Assembly: GCF_900104025.1 (NCBI RefSeq)
Contig: NZ_FNIQ01000002.1
Location: 310,001-374,000 of the forward strand
DNA from: Geodermatophilus sp. DSM 45219
GTDB taxonomy: Bacteria; Actinomycetota; Actinomycetes; Mycobacteriales; Geodermatophilaceae
Reading direction: 5' to 3'
Length of the DNA: 64,000 nt
Made by a program: the position numbers and the translations under genes. This document shows, one piece after another, positions 1-13,978 of the stretch. Every line of letters starts with the position of its first letter. The stretch's first letter is position 1. The notes beneath the pieces were generated by a model. That model ran no database searches and was not told the DNA's origin. It saw nothing but the letters and a program-made list of their open reading frames with translations.

Positions 1-2
1 TG

Positions 3-677
3 CGGCCGGGGGAACGCGCGCGGTCGCTCGCGGCCCTGCTGCACGTCGACCCCGCGGGCCGGGCGGTCCTGACCGAGCTCGTCGCCCGCTCCGGCCTCCC
101 CCCGCGGGACTGGCTGGCCCGGCTGTGCGAGGCGCTGCTGCCGGGGCTGCTGATCTGCCTCACCCGCCACGGCGTGGCCTTCTGCCCGCACGGGGAGAAC
201 ACCGTGGTCGTCCACGACACCGGCGACGTGCCGGTGCGGGTCCTGGTGAAGGACTTCGCCGAGGACGTCACGCTGCTGCCCGGTCGCGACTACCCGGGGC
301 TGTCCGAGCGGGCGGACCGGGTGCTGGTGCGCTGGCCGGCGGCGGAGATGGCGCACAGCATCACCAGCGCCGTCCTCGCCGGGCACTTCCGCTTCCTGGC
401 CGGCGTCGCCGAGGACCACCTCGGCGTTCCGGAGGGGACCTTCTGGGCGCTGGTGCGCGAGACCCTGCTGACCTGGCGGGCCGGCCACCCCGACCTCGCC
501 GCGGCCTTCGACGACCTGGGGCTGCTCGCCCCCGAGGTCGAGCGGGTCGCCCTCAACCGGGAGCACCTGACCGGCGGCGGGTTCCACGACCGCGCCGACC
601 GCGACGCCGCCCCCGACGTCGTCCACGGCTGCGCGCCGAACCCGCTGGCCGCCGTCCCCGCGGAGGTGCCGGCGTGA
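3..677 (+). CDS. IucA/IucC-family NRPS-independent siderophore synthetase, C-terminal part (5' cut by window)
   Basis: The frame is open from the first bases of the window, so the N-terminal part lies outside. About 224 residues remain. They contain the family's C-terminal signatures: an HGEN motif (near window position 190) followed by a KDF-x-ED motif (near 250), which belong to the ATP/carboxylate-binding core of IucA/IucC synthetases. These enzymes adenylate citrate or a related carboxylate and form an amide or ester with a hydroxylated polyamine or amino acid during hydroxamate siderophore assembly in the cytoplasm. The stop overlaps the GTG start of the next gene by 4 bases (GTGA), so the two are translationally coupled. 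The exact siderophore cannot be inferred from this fragment. Confidence 0.88.
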   Translation, partial: RPGERARSLAALLHVDPAGRAVLTELVARSGLPPRDWLARLCEALLPGLLICLTRHGVAFCPHGENTVVVHDTGDVPVRVLVKDFAEDVTLLPGRDYPGLSERADRVLVRWPAAEMAHSITSAVLAGHFRFLAGVAEDHLGVPEGTFWALVRETLLTWRAGHPDLAAAFDDLGLLAPEVERVALNREHLTGGGFHDRADRDAAPDVVHGCAPNPLAAVPAEVPA

Positions 678-2020
678 CCACCCTCGAGGAGCTGCGCGCC
701 GACGTCGACGCCGGCCGGGTCGACGAGGTCGTGCTGGCACTGCCCGACCTCGCCGGCCGGCTGCAGGGCACCCGGCTGTCGGCGCGGCACTTCCTGGACA
801 GCACCGTGGCCGACGGGCTCGGTGCCTGCACCTACCTGCTGACCACGGACGTCGACATGGCGGTCACCGCCCGCTCGACCGAGCTCGACCCGGAGGGCAC
901 CGGCTACGGCGACATGGTCCTCGCCCCGGACCTGGCCACGCTGCGGCCGCTGCCGTGGGACCCCGGCACCGTCCTGGTGCTGGCCGACGCCCGCCATCCC
1001 GACGGGAGGCCGGTGCAGGTGGCACCGCGGCAGGTGCTGCGCAGGCAGGTCGAGGCGCTCGCCGAGCTCGGCCTGGTCCCGCTGGCCGGTGTCGAGCTGG
1101 AGTTCCGGGTCTTCACCGAGTCCTACGCAGCGGCGGAGACGGCCGGCTGGTCCCGGCTCACCCCCGCCACCCGCACCGGGGTGGACTACGCCCTGGTGGG
1201 GCTCGAGCGCATGGACGCGCTCACCCGCCGGCTGCGCCGGGAGACCGTCGCCGCCGGGCTGCGCCTGGAGTCGGCCCGCGGTGAGTGCGCCCCCGGCCAG
1301 TACGAGATCGTCTTCCGGTACGAGGAGGCGCTGGCCGCGGCCGACGCCGCGGCGTTCTACAAGACGGCCGCCAAGCAGATCGCCGCGCAGGAGGGCATGG
1401 CCCTGACGTTCATGCCCAAGTACGACGCCGCCGAGGGGAACTCCTGCCACCTGCACGTCAGCCTCCGAGGGCCGGACGGCACCCCGGTCCTCGCCGGGGA
1501 CGGCGCGTACGGGGAGTCGGCGCTGCTCCGCCGGGTCCTCGCCGGCCAGCTCGCCTGCCTGCGGGAGCTGACCCTGCTGTTCGCCCCCACGGTCAACGCC
1601 TACAAGCGGCTGAGCCCGGGCGCCTTCGCCCCCACCGCGGTGGCGTGGGGGCCGGACAACCGGCTGGCCGCCCTGCGGCTGGCCGGCTCCGGGTCCTCGC
1701 TCCGGTTCGAGCACCGCGTCCCGGGTGGGGACGCCGATCCCCACCTCGCCCTGGCCGCCGTGCTCCTCGCCGCCCGGCACGGCATCGAGGCGGACCTGCC
1801 GCTGCCCGCCCCGGTGCGGGGCGCGCCCGGGACGGAGGCGCCGACCCTGCCGGCCTCGCTGTCCGAGGCCGCCGACCTCCTCGACGGCAGCGGGATCGCC
1901 CGCAAGGGCCTCGGCGACGGGGTCGTCGACGCCCTGGTCGCGGCCGCGCGCGCCGAGTGGGCCGCGTACTCGCGGGCGGTGTCCGAGTGGGAGCGTGCCC
2001 GCGGCTTCGAGCGGCGGTGA
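674..2020 (+). CDS. Glutamine synthetase-like amide ligase (GS family, non-GlnA type)
   Basis: The 448-residue product has an N-terminal beta-grasp part (about 1-95) and a GS catalytic domain. Visible motifs are a VELEFRVF strand, the metal/ammonia-site block NSCHLHVSL, NAYKRLSPGAFAP and RFEHRVPGGDADPHL. GS-like enzymes ligate glutamate or another carboxylate to ammonia, polyamines or ethanolamine using ATP. The GTG at 674 overlaps the stop of the siderophore synthetase gene, whereas longer frames would run through that gene in another frame. Coupling to an IucA/IucC gene suggests a role in siderophore assembly or amine supply rather than housekeeping ammonia assimilation; this is inference. 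The adenylylation loop typical of GlnA was not recognised. Confidence 0.85.
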   Translation: MTTLEELRADVDAGRVDEVVLALPDLAGRLQGTRLSARHFLDSTVADGLGACTYLLTTDVDMAVTARSTELDPEGTGYGDMVLAPDLATLRPLPWDPGTVLVLADARHPDGRPVQVAPRQVLRRQVEALAELGLVPLAGVELEFRVFTESYAAAETAGWSRLTPATRTGVDYALVGLERMDALTRRLRRETVAAGLRLESARGECAPGQYEIVFRYEEALAAADAAAFYKTAAKQIAAQEGMALTFMPKYDAAEGNSCHLHVSLRGPDGTPVLAGDGAYGESALLRRVLAGQLACLRELTLLFAPTVNAYKRLSPGAFAPTAVAWGPDNRLAALRLAGSGSSLRFEHRVPGGDADPHLALAAVLLAARHGIEADLPLPAPVRGAPGTEAPTLPASLSEAADLLDGSGIARKGLGDGVVDALVAAARAEWAAYSRAVSEWERARGFERR

Positions 2021-2030
2021 CCCCCGACGC

Positions 2031-2906
2031 CTACGTCGGGGGCCGCGTGCGGGGCTGACGCCCTTCGCGGGCGACGAGGCCCTGCAGCTCCTCGCGCATC
2101 ACCTCGGGGTACTGCAGCGGCACGAAGTGCGTGCCGGCGAGCGTGCGCAGCCGCGCACCGGGCACCGACCGCGCCGCCGCCCGGACGTCGGCCAGGTCGA
2201 CCAGGGTGTCGTGCCGGCCGGCCACGAACGCGACCGGGCAGCGCACGCTCGCGACGTCCAGCGGTGCGTGCTCCGCGACCGCCAGCGCCAGGTGCCGGTA
2301 CCAGCGCCAGTCGTGCCGCGAGAACTCGTGCAGCACGCGCTGGAGCGCGGCCGGGTGGGTGGCCTCCCGCGCGGGGCCCGCGACCCCCGCCGGGGTCAGC
2401 AGCTCGTGCCACGGCGGCAGGCTGGCCACCACCACCGGCAGCAGCGGCCCGAACACCGGCAGCAGCCGGCTGCTCAGCCGCCCCACCGGGGCACGCAGCC
2501 GCCGCGGCACGCCGTAGGGGGCGAACATCGCGGAGAAGCTCCCGCCCGGCACACCCGCCACCGCCAGCAGCGACCGGACCCGGGACCGCTGCTCGAGCGC
2601 GAGCTCGAACGCCACGTTGACGCCCAGCGACCAGCCGACCACCGTGGCCGAGGGCAGGTCGTAGGCGTCGAGGACCGCGCGGGCGTCGTCGGCGTGGTCC
2701 TCGACCCGCACCCGGCTCCGGTCGGCGGGCCGCTCGGAGCCGGACAGGCCGCGGTGCGCCCAGGTGACCACGCGGAAGCCGCTGTCCCGGCCGGTGATCC
2801 CCGGCCAGGCCGCGGGCGGCGCGCCCAGCCCGTTGCAGAGCAGGACCGGGACGCCGTCCCCGCCGTTGCTCCAGGCGCGCAGCCGGGTCCCGTCCGCGCC
2901 GCGCAC
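2031..2906 (-). CDS. Alpha/beta hydrolase
   Basis: This is an alpha/beta-hydrolase fold protein (291 residues from the GTG at 2906). It shows an oxyanion-loop region (NGLGAPPAAW), nucleophile elbow GWSLG, and a C-terminal GTHFVPL segment supplying the catalytic His; an Asp-rich GRHDTL strand precedes it. Substrate unknown. A longer frame begins with ATG at 2978, but its first ~24 codons would be read through a perfect 20-bp inverted repeat that looks like a terminator, so the internal GTG is preferred. The stop lies 10 bases past the end of the convergent glutamine synthetase-like gene. Confidence 0.75.
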   Translation of the reverse strand: MRGADGTRLRAWSNGGDGVPVLLCNGLGAPPAAWPGITGRDSGFRVVTWAHRGLSGSERPADRSRVRVEDHADDARAVLDAYDLPSATVVGWSLGVNVAFELALEQRSRVRSLLAVAGVPGGSFSAMFAPYGVPRRLRAPVGRLSSRLLPVFGPLLPVVVASLPPWHELLTPAGVAGPAREATHPAALQRVLHEFSRHDWRWYRHLALAVAEHAPLDVASVRCPVAFVAGRHDTLVDLADVRAAARSVPGARLRTLAGTHFVPLQYPEVMREELQGLVAREGRQPRTRPPT

Positions 2907-2916
2907 CGTCGTGTGG

Positions 2917-2970
2917 CCTCCCTGCGGGGTCCCGCCGTGAGCCCGCGAGTGGCGGGACCCCGCAGGGAGG
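2917..2970 (-). terminator. Perfect 20-bp inverted repeat, putative terminator
   Basis: Arms at 2917-2936 and 2951-2970 are exact reverse complements with a 14-base loop. The hairpin begins 8 bases after the stop of the ketosynthase III gene, as expected for a terminator of the fabG-carboxylase-ketosynthase operon. There is no U-rich tail, which is common in high-GC actinobacteria. It overlaps the 5' end of the longest possible reading of the downstream hydrolase. Confidence 0.8.
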
Positions 2971-2977
2971 TCCTCCA

Positions 2978-4939
2978 TCAGCCGAACGCCTCCCGCATCT
3001 CCTCCGAGGCCGACCCGGATCCGGCCGACGGCGCGGGCACCGGCGCCTCGCCACCGGCCTCGTGCGGCACGGACGGCGCCTGGACGGCGACCACCGCGGG
3101 GTCGACCCGCATCACGGTGTACCCGGCGACGGCGCCCGCGCCGAACCCGGGCGCGAAGACCCGCAGCGGCTCGGTGATCACCCCGTCGCGCACCGCGTCG
3201 TGGATGGCCAGCGGGATGCTCGCCGAGGAGGTGTTGCCGACCTGCTCGATGTTGAAGTAGAGCTGGTCAGCAGTCAGCCCGGCGCGCTCGGCCAGCCCGA
3301 TCACCATCGTCTTGTTCGCCTGGTGCGGCACGATCAGGTCGATCGCGTCCATCAGCGACCCGTCCCGGCCCTCCGGCGCGGGCAGCTGGCCGAGCTCGTC
3401 GATCATCTGCGACAGGTAGCGGCCGGCCAGCGCCTTCACCTGCGGACCGAAGACCGTGATGTTGTTGTCGAACTCGGGGTTGGGCCAGAGGATCGAGTTC
3501 ACCTCGCTGGCCGGGCCGCTGGCGTAGGTCTTCATGTAGTCGATGTCGCCGTCGGTGCCCTCGGGCGCCGGGCCGACGACCAGCGCCGCCGCACCGTCGC
3601 CGAAGATCATCCGCGAGGTGCGGACGTTGCCGATCTTGTCGGAGAACTTCTCGACGCAGACGACGAGGACCGGCCGCTCGACCTCCTGCAGCATCCGGAC
3701 GGCGTCGGCGACGCCGTAGGGCATGCCGGCGCAGGCGGCGATGATGTCGTAGGCCGCGTAGACCTGGTGCATCCCGAGCTGGCCGCAGAGGTAGGTGGCC
3801 AGCGACGGGATGAGCCGGGAGCTGGTGCAGGTGCAGACCAGCACGCCGCCGATCTCCTCCGGCTGCCGGCCCGCCTTGTCCAGCGCCGCCTCGGCGGCCT
3901 GCAGGGCGAGCTCCTCCAGCGGCAGCGAGCTGTACTCCCGCTGCTCGATGCCGGTCTTGGCCGCGATCTCGTCGGCGCTCATCGGCGACCAGTTGTAGGC
4001 CGTGTTGCGGATCAGGTCGTCGTTGCTGCACACCTGGTCGCCGTGCACCGCGGCCAGCGCCTCGATCCGCGGCTGCACCGAGAAGCGCTGCCGCACGTCG
4101 AGCTCGGGGTAGGGCCGCACCGGCGGCCGGGACTCCCGCGGCACGGCGGCCTGCCGGGGCTGCGCACCGGCGCGCAACCGGCGCAGGAACGCCCGCACCT
4201 CCTTGTCCCGCGGGTGGAAGGCGACCACGTAGTCGTCGTCCTTGAGGTCGCCGGCCTCGGCCAGCTCCATCTTCGACCGCTCCCAGGGGTACTGGTTGTG
4301 CAGCACCATCGCCCAGCGGTGCAGCGCCTCGAGCTCCGGCACGTCCTCGGAGACGTCGAGGATGTCGGTGTAGTCGTAGACCGGGTAGTCCGGGTCGTAG
4401 TCCGGCAGCCGGAAGGTCAGGTTCCCCGGCTGCTCCAGGAACTCCGCGACGGTCGGCTTGAGCGCCGGCAGCGTCGTCGCGTGGTGCCGGCGGTTGGCGA
4501 AGACGTCGAACAGGATGTCGAAGATGCGGTCCTCGCAGCCCTCGTCCCACCGCGAGGGCAGCTGCGGGTATGCCTGCTGGACGCCGCTGACCTTGGCCTC
4601 GCCCTCCTCCCACGGCTCCAGCACGGGCAGGAAGACGTCGGGGCGGGTCCGGGGGACGTCGGCCCAGCGGGTGGGCCGCTTGTCGTACATGGTGATCGAG
4701 AAGCGGTTGGCCCAGAACAGGTTCAGCGCGAGGTCGCGCATCAGGTCGTACCGGGTGGCGTAGCCGCCGGTCTGCACCCGCTCGAGGATCTCGGTGCCGC
4801 TCGGGGCCTTGGTCTCGAAGTCCCGGCGGATGACGCTGTCGAGCTGCTCCAGCGTCTCCATGGTGGAGAAGTCCAGCTCGGGCATGATGTTCGAGGGGAA
4901 CACCATGCGGCCGTGCTGGTTCAGGACGAAGGCGTTCAC
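2978..4939 (-). CDS. Beta-ketoacyl-ACP synthase III-like protein with long N-terminal extension
   Basis: This 653-residue protein is nearly twice the usual FabH length (~320). The C-terminal half, from about residue 280, is a KAS III domain with all three catalytic residues: Cys403 in AACAGMPYG, His in PHQAN and Asn in QVGNTSSAS. KAS III enzymes condense an acyl-CoA starter with malonyl-ACP or malonyl-CoA. The first ~280 residues are rich in acidic and aromatic residues and match no domain I recognise. The GTG at 4939 lies 23 bases after the carboxylase stop, in an operon with carboxylase and reductase genes. The setting suggests the carboxylase supplies malonyl-CoA for the condensation and the FabG-like enzyme reduces the product; substrate and role (fatty acid, polyketide starter or acetoacetyl-CoA for PHA) are inference. 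Confidence 0.82.
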   Translation of the reverse strand: MNAFVLNQHGRMVFPSNIMPELDFSTMETLEQLDSVIRRDFETKAPSGTEILERVQTGGYATRYDLMRDLALNLFWANRFSITMYDKRPTRWADVPRTRPDVFLPVLEPWEEGEAKVSGVQQAYPQLPSRWDEGCEDRIFDILFDVFANRRHHATTLPALKPTVAEFLEQPGNLTFRLPDYDPDYPVYDYTDILDVSEDVPELEALHRWAMVLHNQYPWERSKMELAEAGDLKDDDYVVAFHPRDKEVRAFLRRLRAGAQPRQAAVPRESRPPVRPYPELDVRQRFSVQPRIEALAAVHGDQVCSNDDLIRNTAYNWSPMSADEIAAKTGIEQREYSSLPLEELALQAAEAALDKAGRQPEEIGGVLVCTCTSSRLIPSLATYLCGQLGMHQVYAAYDIIAACAGMPYGVADAVRMLQEVERPVLVVCVEKFSDKIGNVRTSRMIFGDGAAALVVGPAPEGTDGDIDYMKTYASGPASEVNSILWPNPEFDNNITVFGPQVKALAGRYLSQMIDELGQLPAPEGRDGSLMDAIDLIVPHQANKTMVIGLAERAGLTADQLYFNIEQVGNTSSASIPLAIHDAVRDGVITEPLRVFAPGFGAGAVAGYTVMRVDPAVVAVQAPSVPHEAGGEAPVPAPSAGSGSASEEMREAFG

Positions 4940-4962
4940 GGGGGTCCTCTCGGTCGGGCGGT

Positions 4963-10461
<5,499 letters not shown>

Positions 10462-10507
10462 CCGGACACCTCTTCCTCTCGCTGGACTGGGGACGTCGTC
10501 TCGTCGG

Positions 10508-11323
10508 CTACATGTCGAGGCCGCCGTTGACCCCCCAGACCTGCCCGGTGATGTAGCCGGAGGCGTCCGCGGCGAGGAAGTGCACGACGCGGGCGACCTC
10601 CTCCGGCTCGCCCAGCCGGCCGATCGGGGTCTTGGCCCTGAGCTGGTCGAGGACCTTGTCCGGCACCGTCCCGAGCATCTCGGTGGCGGTGTAGCCCGGC
10701 GTCACGGCGTTGACGGTGATGCCCAGCCCGTCGGCCTTGCCCGAGCGCTGCACCTGCATCGCGGCCTCCCGGGCCAGCGTCTTGGTCAGCCCCAGCAGCC
10801 CGGCCTTGGCCGAGGAGTAGTTCGACTGGCCGATGCCGCCCATCTCGCCGATGACCGAGGAGATCATCACGATCCGCCCGGTGCCGCGCTCGAGCATGTG
10901 CTTCAGCGCGGCCTGCGACAGGTAGAAGGCGCCCGACAGGTTGACGTCGATGACCCGGCGCCAGTCGTCGTCGGTCATCTTCAGCACGGTGCGGTCGGCG
11001 GTGATGCCGGCGTTGTTGACCAGGATGTCGAGGCGACCGTGCTCCGCGATGACCTCGGCGACGGTGCGCCGGCAGTCGTCGGGGTTGGCGATGTCGCCCT
11101 TGTGCACGGAGAAACCCTGGTCGGGGAAGTCGTCGCAGAACTGCTTGCGGAAGCTCTCGGCGGCCTCGTCGTTGCCGCTGTAGCCGGCGGCGACGTCGGC
11201 GCCCTGGGCGGCCATGCTGCGGCAGATGGCCGCGCCGATCCCGCGGGTGCCACCGGTCACGAAGGCCGTGCGGCCCTGGAGCTTCTCGCCGGTCCTGCTC
11301 GTACGGGCCTGGGTCGCTGTCAC
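10508..11323 (-). CDS. 3-oxoacyl-ACP / acetoacetyl-CoA reductase (FabG/PhaB-type SDR)
   Basis: A 271-residue classical short-chain dehydrogenase: cofactor motif TGGTRGIG near residue 23, NNAG, catalytic Ser in ISSVIG, the YxxxK pair in QSNYSSAKAG, and a C-terminal GQVWGVNGG. The family reduces 3-ketoacyl-ACP or acetoacetyl-CoA with NADPH. It is the first gene of a minus-strand operon, 46 bases ahead of the single-chain carboxylase and followed by the ketosynthase III, which points to reduction of that ketosynthase's product. FabG and PhaB cannot be separated from sequence alone. An insert around QVQRSGKADGLG is slightly longer than in E. coli FabG. Confidence 0.9.
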   Translation of the reverse strand: MTATQARTSRTGEKLQGRTAFVTGGTRGIGAAICRSMAAQGADVAAGYSGNDEAAESFRKQFCDDFPDQGFSVHKGDIANPDDCRRTVAEVIAEHGRLDILVNNAGITADRTVLKMTDDDWRRVIDVNLSGAFYLSQAALKHMLERGTGRIVMISSVIGEMGGIGQSNYSSAKAGLLGLTKTLAREAAMQVQRSGKADGLGITVNAVTPGYTATEMLGTVPDKVLDQLRAKTPIGRLGEPEEVARVVHFLAADASGYITGQVWGVNGGLDM

Positions 11324-11562
11324 CGGCTCCTCCTGGGGACTCGGGTGCGCATCTGGTGCCTGGACCGGACCGGATCGTGACCGGGGTCACGTGTCCGGCA
11401 TCCCGGTACGGGCAGCATGGTGCCGACCGGGAGGCACGGCAAGGGCAGACCCGGCAGGGCGCCCGGTGACCGCTGTGTCCTGGCCGGGAGGTCGCGGCCG
11501 GGGGGCGGTCGCGCGGCCCCGGTCAGTACGGTCTGGTCCCCACCGTCCCGACGGAGGTGCCC

Positions 11563-12597
11563 GTGTCCGACGAGCCCGCTCTCCCCGCGAGCTGGTCGCT
11601 GCGCGCCGTCGCGGCCGCCCACCGCGTCAAGACCGGCGTCAACCGGGCGCTGTCCGGCCTCGCCCGCCGCCGCGGCTGGACGACCGCCGCCCTGGGCTAC
11701 CCCGGCTACGCCGCGCAGGGCCGGGCGCGGGTGCGCGGCCGGCTGCTGCTCGCCCCTCCGGGCACCGACCCGGACGCCCGACTCGACATCCCGGTCTGGC
11801 GCCGGCTGCTGACGCTGGAGCAGCCGCACGGCGAGATCGACGTGACCGTCGGCGGCACCCGCACCCGCGCCCGCGCCGACGAGGCCGGCCTCATCGACCT
11901 CACCGTGCCCGCCGAGCTCCGGCCCGGCCGGGCCGCCGCACTGCTGCACGCCGAGGGCCGCCCGCCGGCCACGGCGCCGGTCCACGTGGCCTCCCCCGAC
12001 GCGACCCGCGGCGTCGTCTGCGACATCGACGACACCGTCTGGATCACCGGCATCCGGCACCCGCTGCGGGCGGCGTGGCGCACGTTCGCGGGCAACGGCT
12101 CGACCCGCCGTCCGGTGGCCGGCATGGCCGCGCTGCTGAACCGGCTCGTCGAGGGTCTCCCGCACCCGCCCGTCGTCTACGTCAGCAACGGGCCGTGGAA
12201 CCTGGCCGGCCCGATCACGCACTTCCTGGAGCGGCACGACTTCCCCGCCGGCGCGCTGTCCCTCACCGACTGGGGCATCAGCCCGCGCGCCTGGTTCCGC
12301 AGCGGCCGCGCCCACAAGCGCGGCGCCCTGGAGCGGCTGGCCGCGGACCTGCCCGGCGTGCGGTGGGTGCTGGTCGGGGACGACGGCGAGCACGACCCGG
12401 CGATCTACGCCGACTTCGCCCGGTCGCACCCCGACCGGGTCGTCGCGATCGCGCTGCGCACCGTCGCCCCGATCGGCACCGAGCCGCCGCAGACCGAGGA
12501 GCGGGTCGGCGCCGTCCCCGTCGTCCGCGCCGGCGACGGCCGGGCCCTGGCCGACCTCCTGCACCGCAGCGGCGTGCTGGACACCGCCCGCCTCTAG
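11563..12597 (+). CDS. App1-family phosphatase (phosphatidate phosphatase-like, HAD catalytic domain)
   Basis: The 344-residue protein has the hallmark DIDDTVWITG loop (HAD motif I, DxDDT) near residue 155, a later VYVSNGPW motif and a terminal LVGDDGEHDP motif, the arrangement of the App1/DUF2183 phosphatases. Yeast App1 dephosphorylates phosphatidate and diacylglycerol pyrophosphate; the bacterial substrate is unknown. The GTG at 11563 is chosen because GGAGGT lies 4 bases upstream; the in-frame GTG at 11557 overlaps that ribosome site. The final G of its TAG stop is the first base of a 163-bp inverted-repeat element. Divergent from the FabG-like gene across a ~240-base region. Confidence 0.85.
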   Translation: MSDEPALPASWSLRAVAAAHRVKTGVNRALSGLARRRGWTTAALGYPGYAAQGRARVRGRLLLAPPGTDPDARLDIPVWRRLLTLEQPHGEIDVTVGGTRTRARADEAGLIDLTVPAELRPGRAAALLHAEGRPPATAPVHVASPDATRGVVCDIDDTVWITGIRHPLRAAWRTFAGNGSTRRPVAGMAALLNRLVEGLPHPPVVYVSNGPWNLAGPITHFLERHDFPAGALSLTDWGISPRAWFRSGRAHKRGALERLAADLPGVRWVLVGDDGEHDPAIYADFARSHPDRVVAIALRTVAPIGTEPPQTEERVGAVPVVRAGDGRALADLLHRSGVLDTARL

Positions 12598-12759
12598 GGC
12601 GCGTCTGACGGATCCATGCCGACGGAAGCGCCGGACAGGCGGATGCTCCGCACGGCCGAGGGGTCGCTGGATACCGGGGTCGTGTCCAGCGACCCCTCGA
12701 ACGCGGCGGAGCGCCGCGTGGGCGTTGCTATCGAGGCTGGAGGTCCGTCAGACACGCCC
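12597..12759. mobile_element. MITE-like foldback element, 163 bp
   Basis: The outer ends 12597-12612 and 12744-12759 are inverted repeats matching at 15 of 16 positions (core tctgacgga). The element folds back along its whole length, with scattered matches between the arms and a perfect 15-bp stem (12657-12671 with 12685-12699) around a 13-base loop. It contains no convincing gene. It fills the gap between two convergent genes, so it may also act as a bidirectional terminator. Sharp terminal repeats and internal decay of symmetry fit a small non-autonomous transposon derivative; no clear target-site duplication was found. Confidence 0.55.
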
Positions 12760-12772
12760 TGGGCCGGGTGCG

Positions 12773-13531
12773 TCACCGCGGCGTCGCCGCGACGTCGCCG
12801 CGACGGGCGGCGGGGACACCGAGCCCCTCGACCAGGCGTTCCATCTGCCCGGTGGGCGCGACCCCCAGCTCGTCGGCCAGCAGGGCCCGGAACTGGGCGT
12901 AGGCCCGCAGCGCCTCGGAGACGTTGCCCTCCGCCCGGTGCACCGACACCAGCGTGCGGTGCGCGCTCTCCCGCAGCGGCTCGGCCCGCACCACCGCGTA
13001 CGCGGCCTGCACCGCGTCGCCGTACCGGCCGGCCCCGGCGAACCGCTGCGCGACCTGCTCGAGAGCGTGCATCCGCAGCTGGCGCAGCCGCTCGCGCTCG
13101 AGCAGCACCCAGTCGTCGTACCAGCCGGGGAGCAGCTCGCCGAGGAGGCCGGCCTCGGGCACCTCGACCTCGGTGAGGCAGGACCGGGGGTCGCGGACCC
13201 GGCGGGCCCAGTCGTCGAGCTCCCGGACGTCGACCCGCACGCCGTCGGCCAGCGCCAGGCAGCCGGCCGACGCCTCCACGAGGCCGGGCACGGTCTTCTG
13301 CAGCCGCCACAGGGTCGACCGGAGGCTGCCGTGGGCGTGCTCCTCGGGGACGTCGGGCCACAGGTGCCCGGCGATGGCCGACCGCGGCGGCCGCCCGGTC
13401 AGGCAGATGTGCGCGACGAGGCGCTGCACGCCCCGCGGGAGGTCGTCGAGCCGACGGCCGTCAGCCGCGTCGGGCAGGTGCAGGCAGAACCCGTCGAGCA
13501 GTGTGACGTGCGGAGCCGGGGCGAGAGTCAC
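12773..13531 (-). CDS. BTAD-domain transcriptional regulator (SARP/AfsR-like)
   Basis: A 252-residue protein with an N-terminal OmpR/PhoB-like winged helix (LDDLPRGVQRLVAHICLTG..., helix with HGSLRSTLWRLQ at ~75-90) and a C-terminal bacterial transcriptional activation domain containing TPR-like repeats (AAYAVVRAEPLRESAHRTLV, SEALRAYAQFRALLADELG). This is the core of SARP-type activators, which bind direct repeats near the -35 box; no ATPase or sensor domain is present. Targets are not evident. A 68-residue hypothetical gene and a P450 lie upstream on the same strand and could be co-regulated. Confidence 0.82.
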   Translation of the reverse strand: MTLAPAPHVTLLDGFCLHLPDAADGRRLDDLPRGVQRLVAHICLTGRPPRSAIAGHLWPDVPEEHAHGSLRSTLWRLQKTVPGLVEASAGCLALADGVRVDVRELDDWARRVRDPRSCLTEVEVPEAGLLGELLPGWYDDWVLLERERLRQLRMHALEQVAQRFAGAGRYGDAVQAAYAVVRAEPLRESAHRTLVSVHRAEGNVSEALRAYAQFRALLADELGVAPTGQMERLVEGLGVPAARRGDVAATPR

Positions 13532-13618
13532 AGGAGCACCCCCTCGGGCACCTGCGGGGAAGGACTGCAGCAGTCAGGGGCCTCGGTGGCGGGATGCTCG
13601 GAGGTCGCCCGCCCGGTG

Positions 13619-13825
13619 TCAATCCGTCGTCGACCGGGACCCGGTGAAGTCGTCGAGCCAACCACGCACCGCATCGAGCACCTCACGGGGCGATGAGGCG
13701 ACGGCGACGGTGCGGTCCTCGTCGGGCGCGTCCGAGGCGACCGCGGACACCCGCGCACGGAAGTGCTCCGTCCCGCCCTCCAGCCACACGCGCACCAGCA
13801 GGGTCCCGCTCCGGTCCTCGCTCAC
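13619..13825 (-). CDS. Small hypothetical protein (68 aa)
   Basis: A short, acidic, soluble protein with a predicted beta-rich N-terminal half (TLLVRVWLEGGTEHFRARVSA) and a helical C-terminal part ending in DAVRGWLDDF. I do not recognise the family. The GTG at 13825 is preferred because GGAAGG lies 5-10 bases upstream; an ATG at 13930 would add 35 low-complexity residues. It lies between a P450 gene and a BTAD regulator on the same strand. Confidence 0.5.
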   Translation of the reverse strand: MSEDRSGTLLVRVWLEGGTEHFRARVSAVASDAPDEDRTVAVASSPREVLDAVRGWLDDFTGSRSTTD

Positions 13826-13978
13826 GGGCACCTTCCGCCGCAGGTCGCCACTCAGGGTGGCCCCGGCGGACCCTGGTGGGCGTGGTCGACCGGCGGGCCC
13901 ATGGTCCCTCGTCACCGTGGGTGAGCGCATTCCCCCGGGCGGATGACCCGGGCCGGCGACGGGCCGGACGTGACCCGG

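Noticed and set aside
125..673. A 631-residue reading that extends the glutamine-synthetase-like protein upstream
   Set aside because: The extra ~180 residues are Arg/Pro-rich and lie in the wrong frame over the IucA/IucC gene; the GTG at 674 fits.
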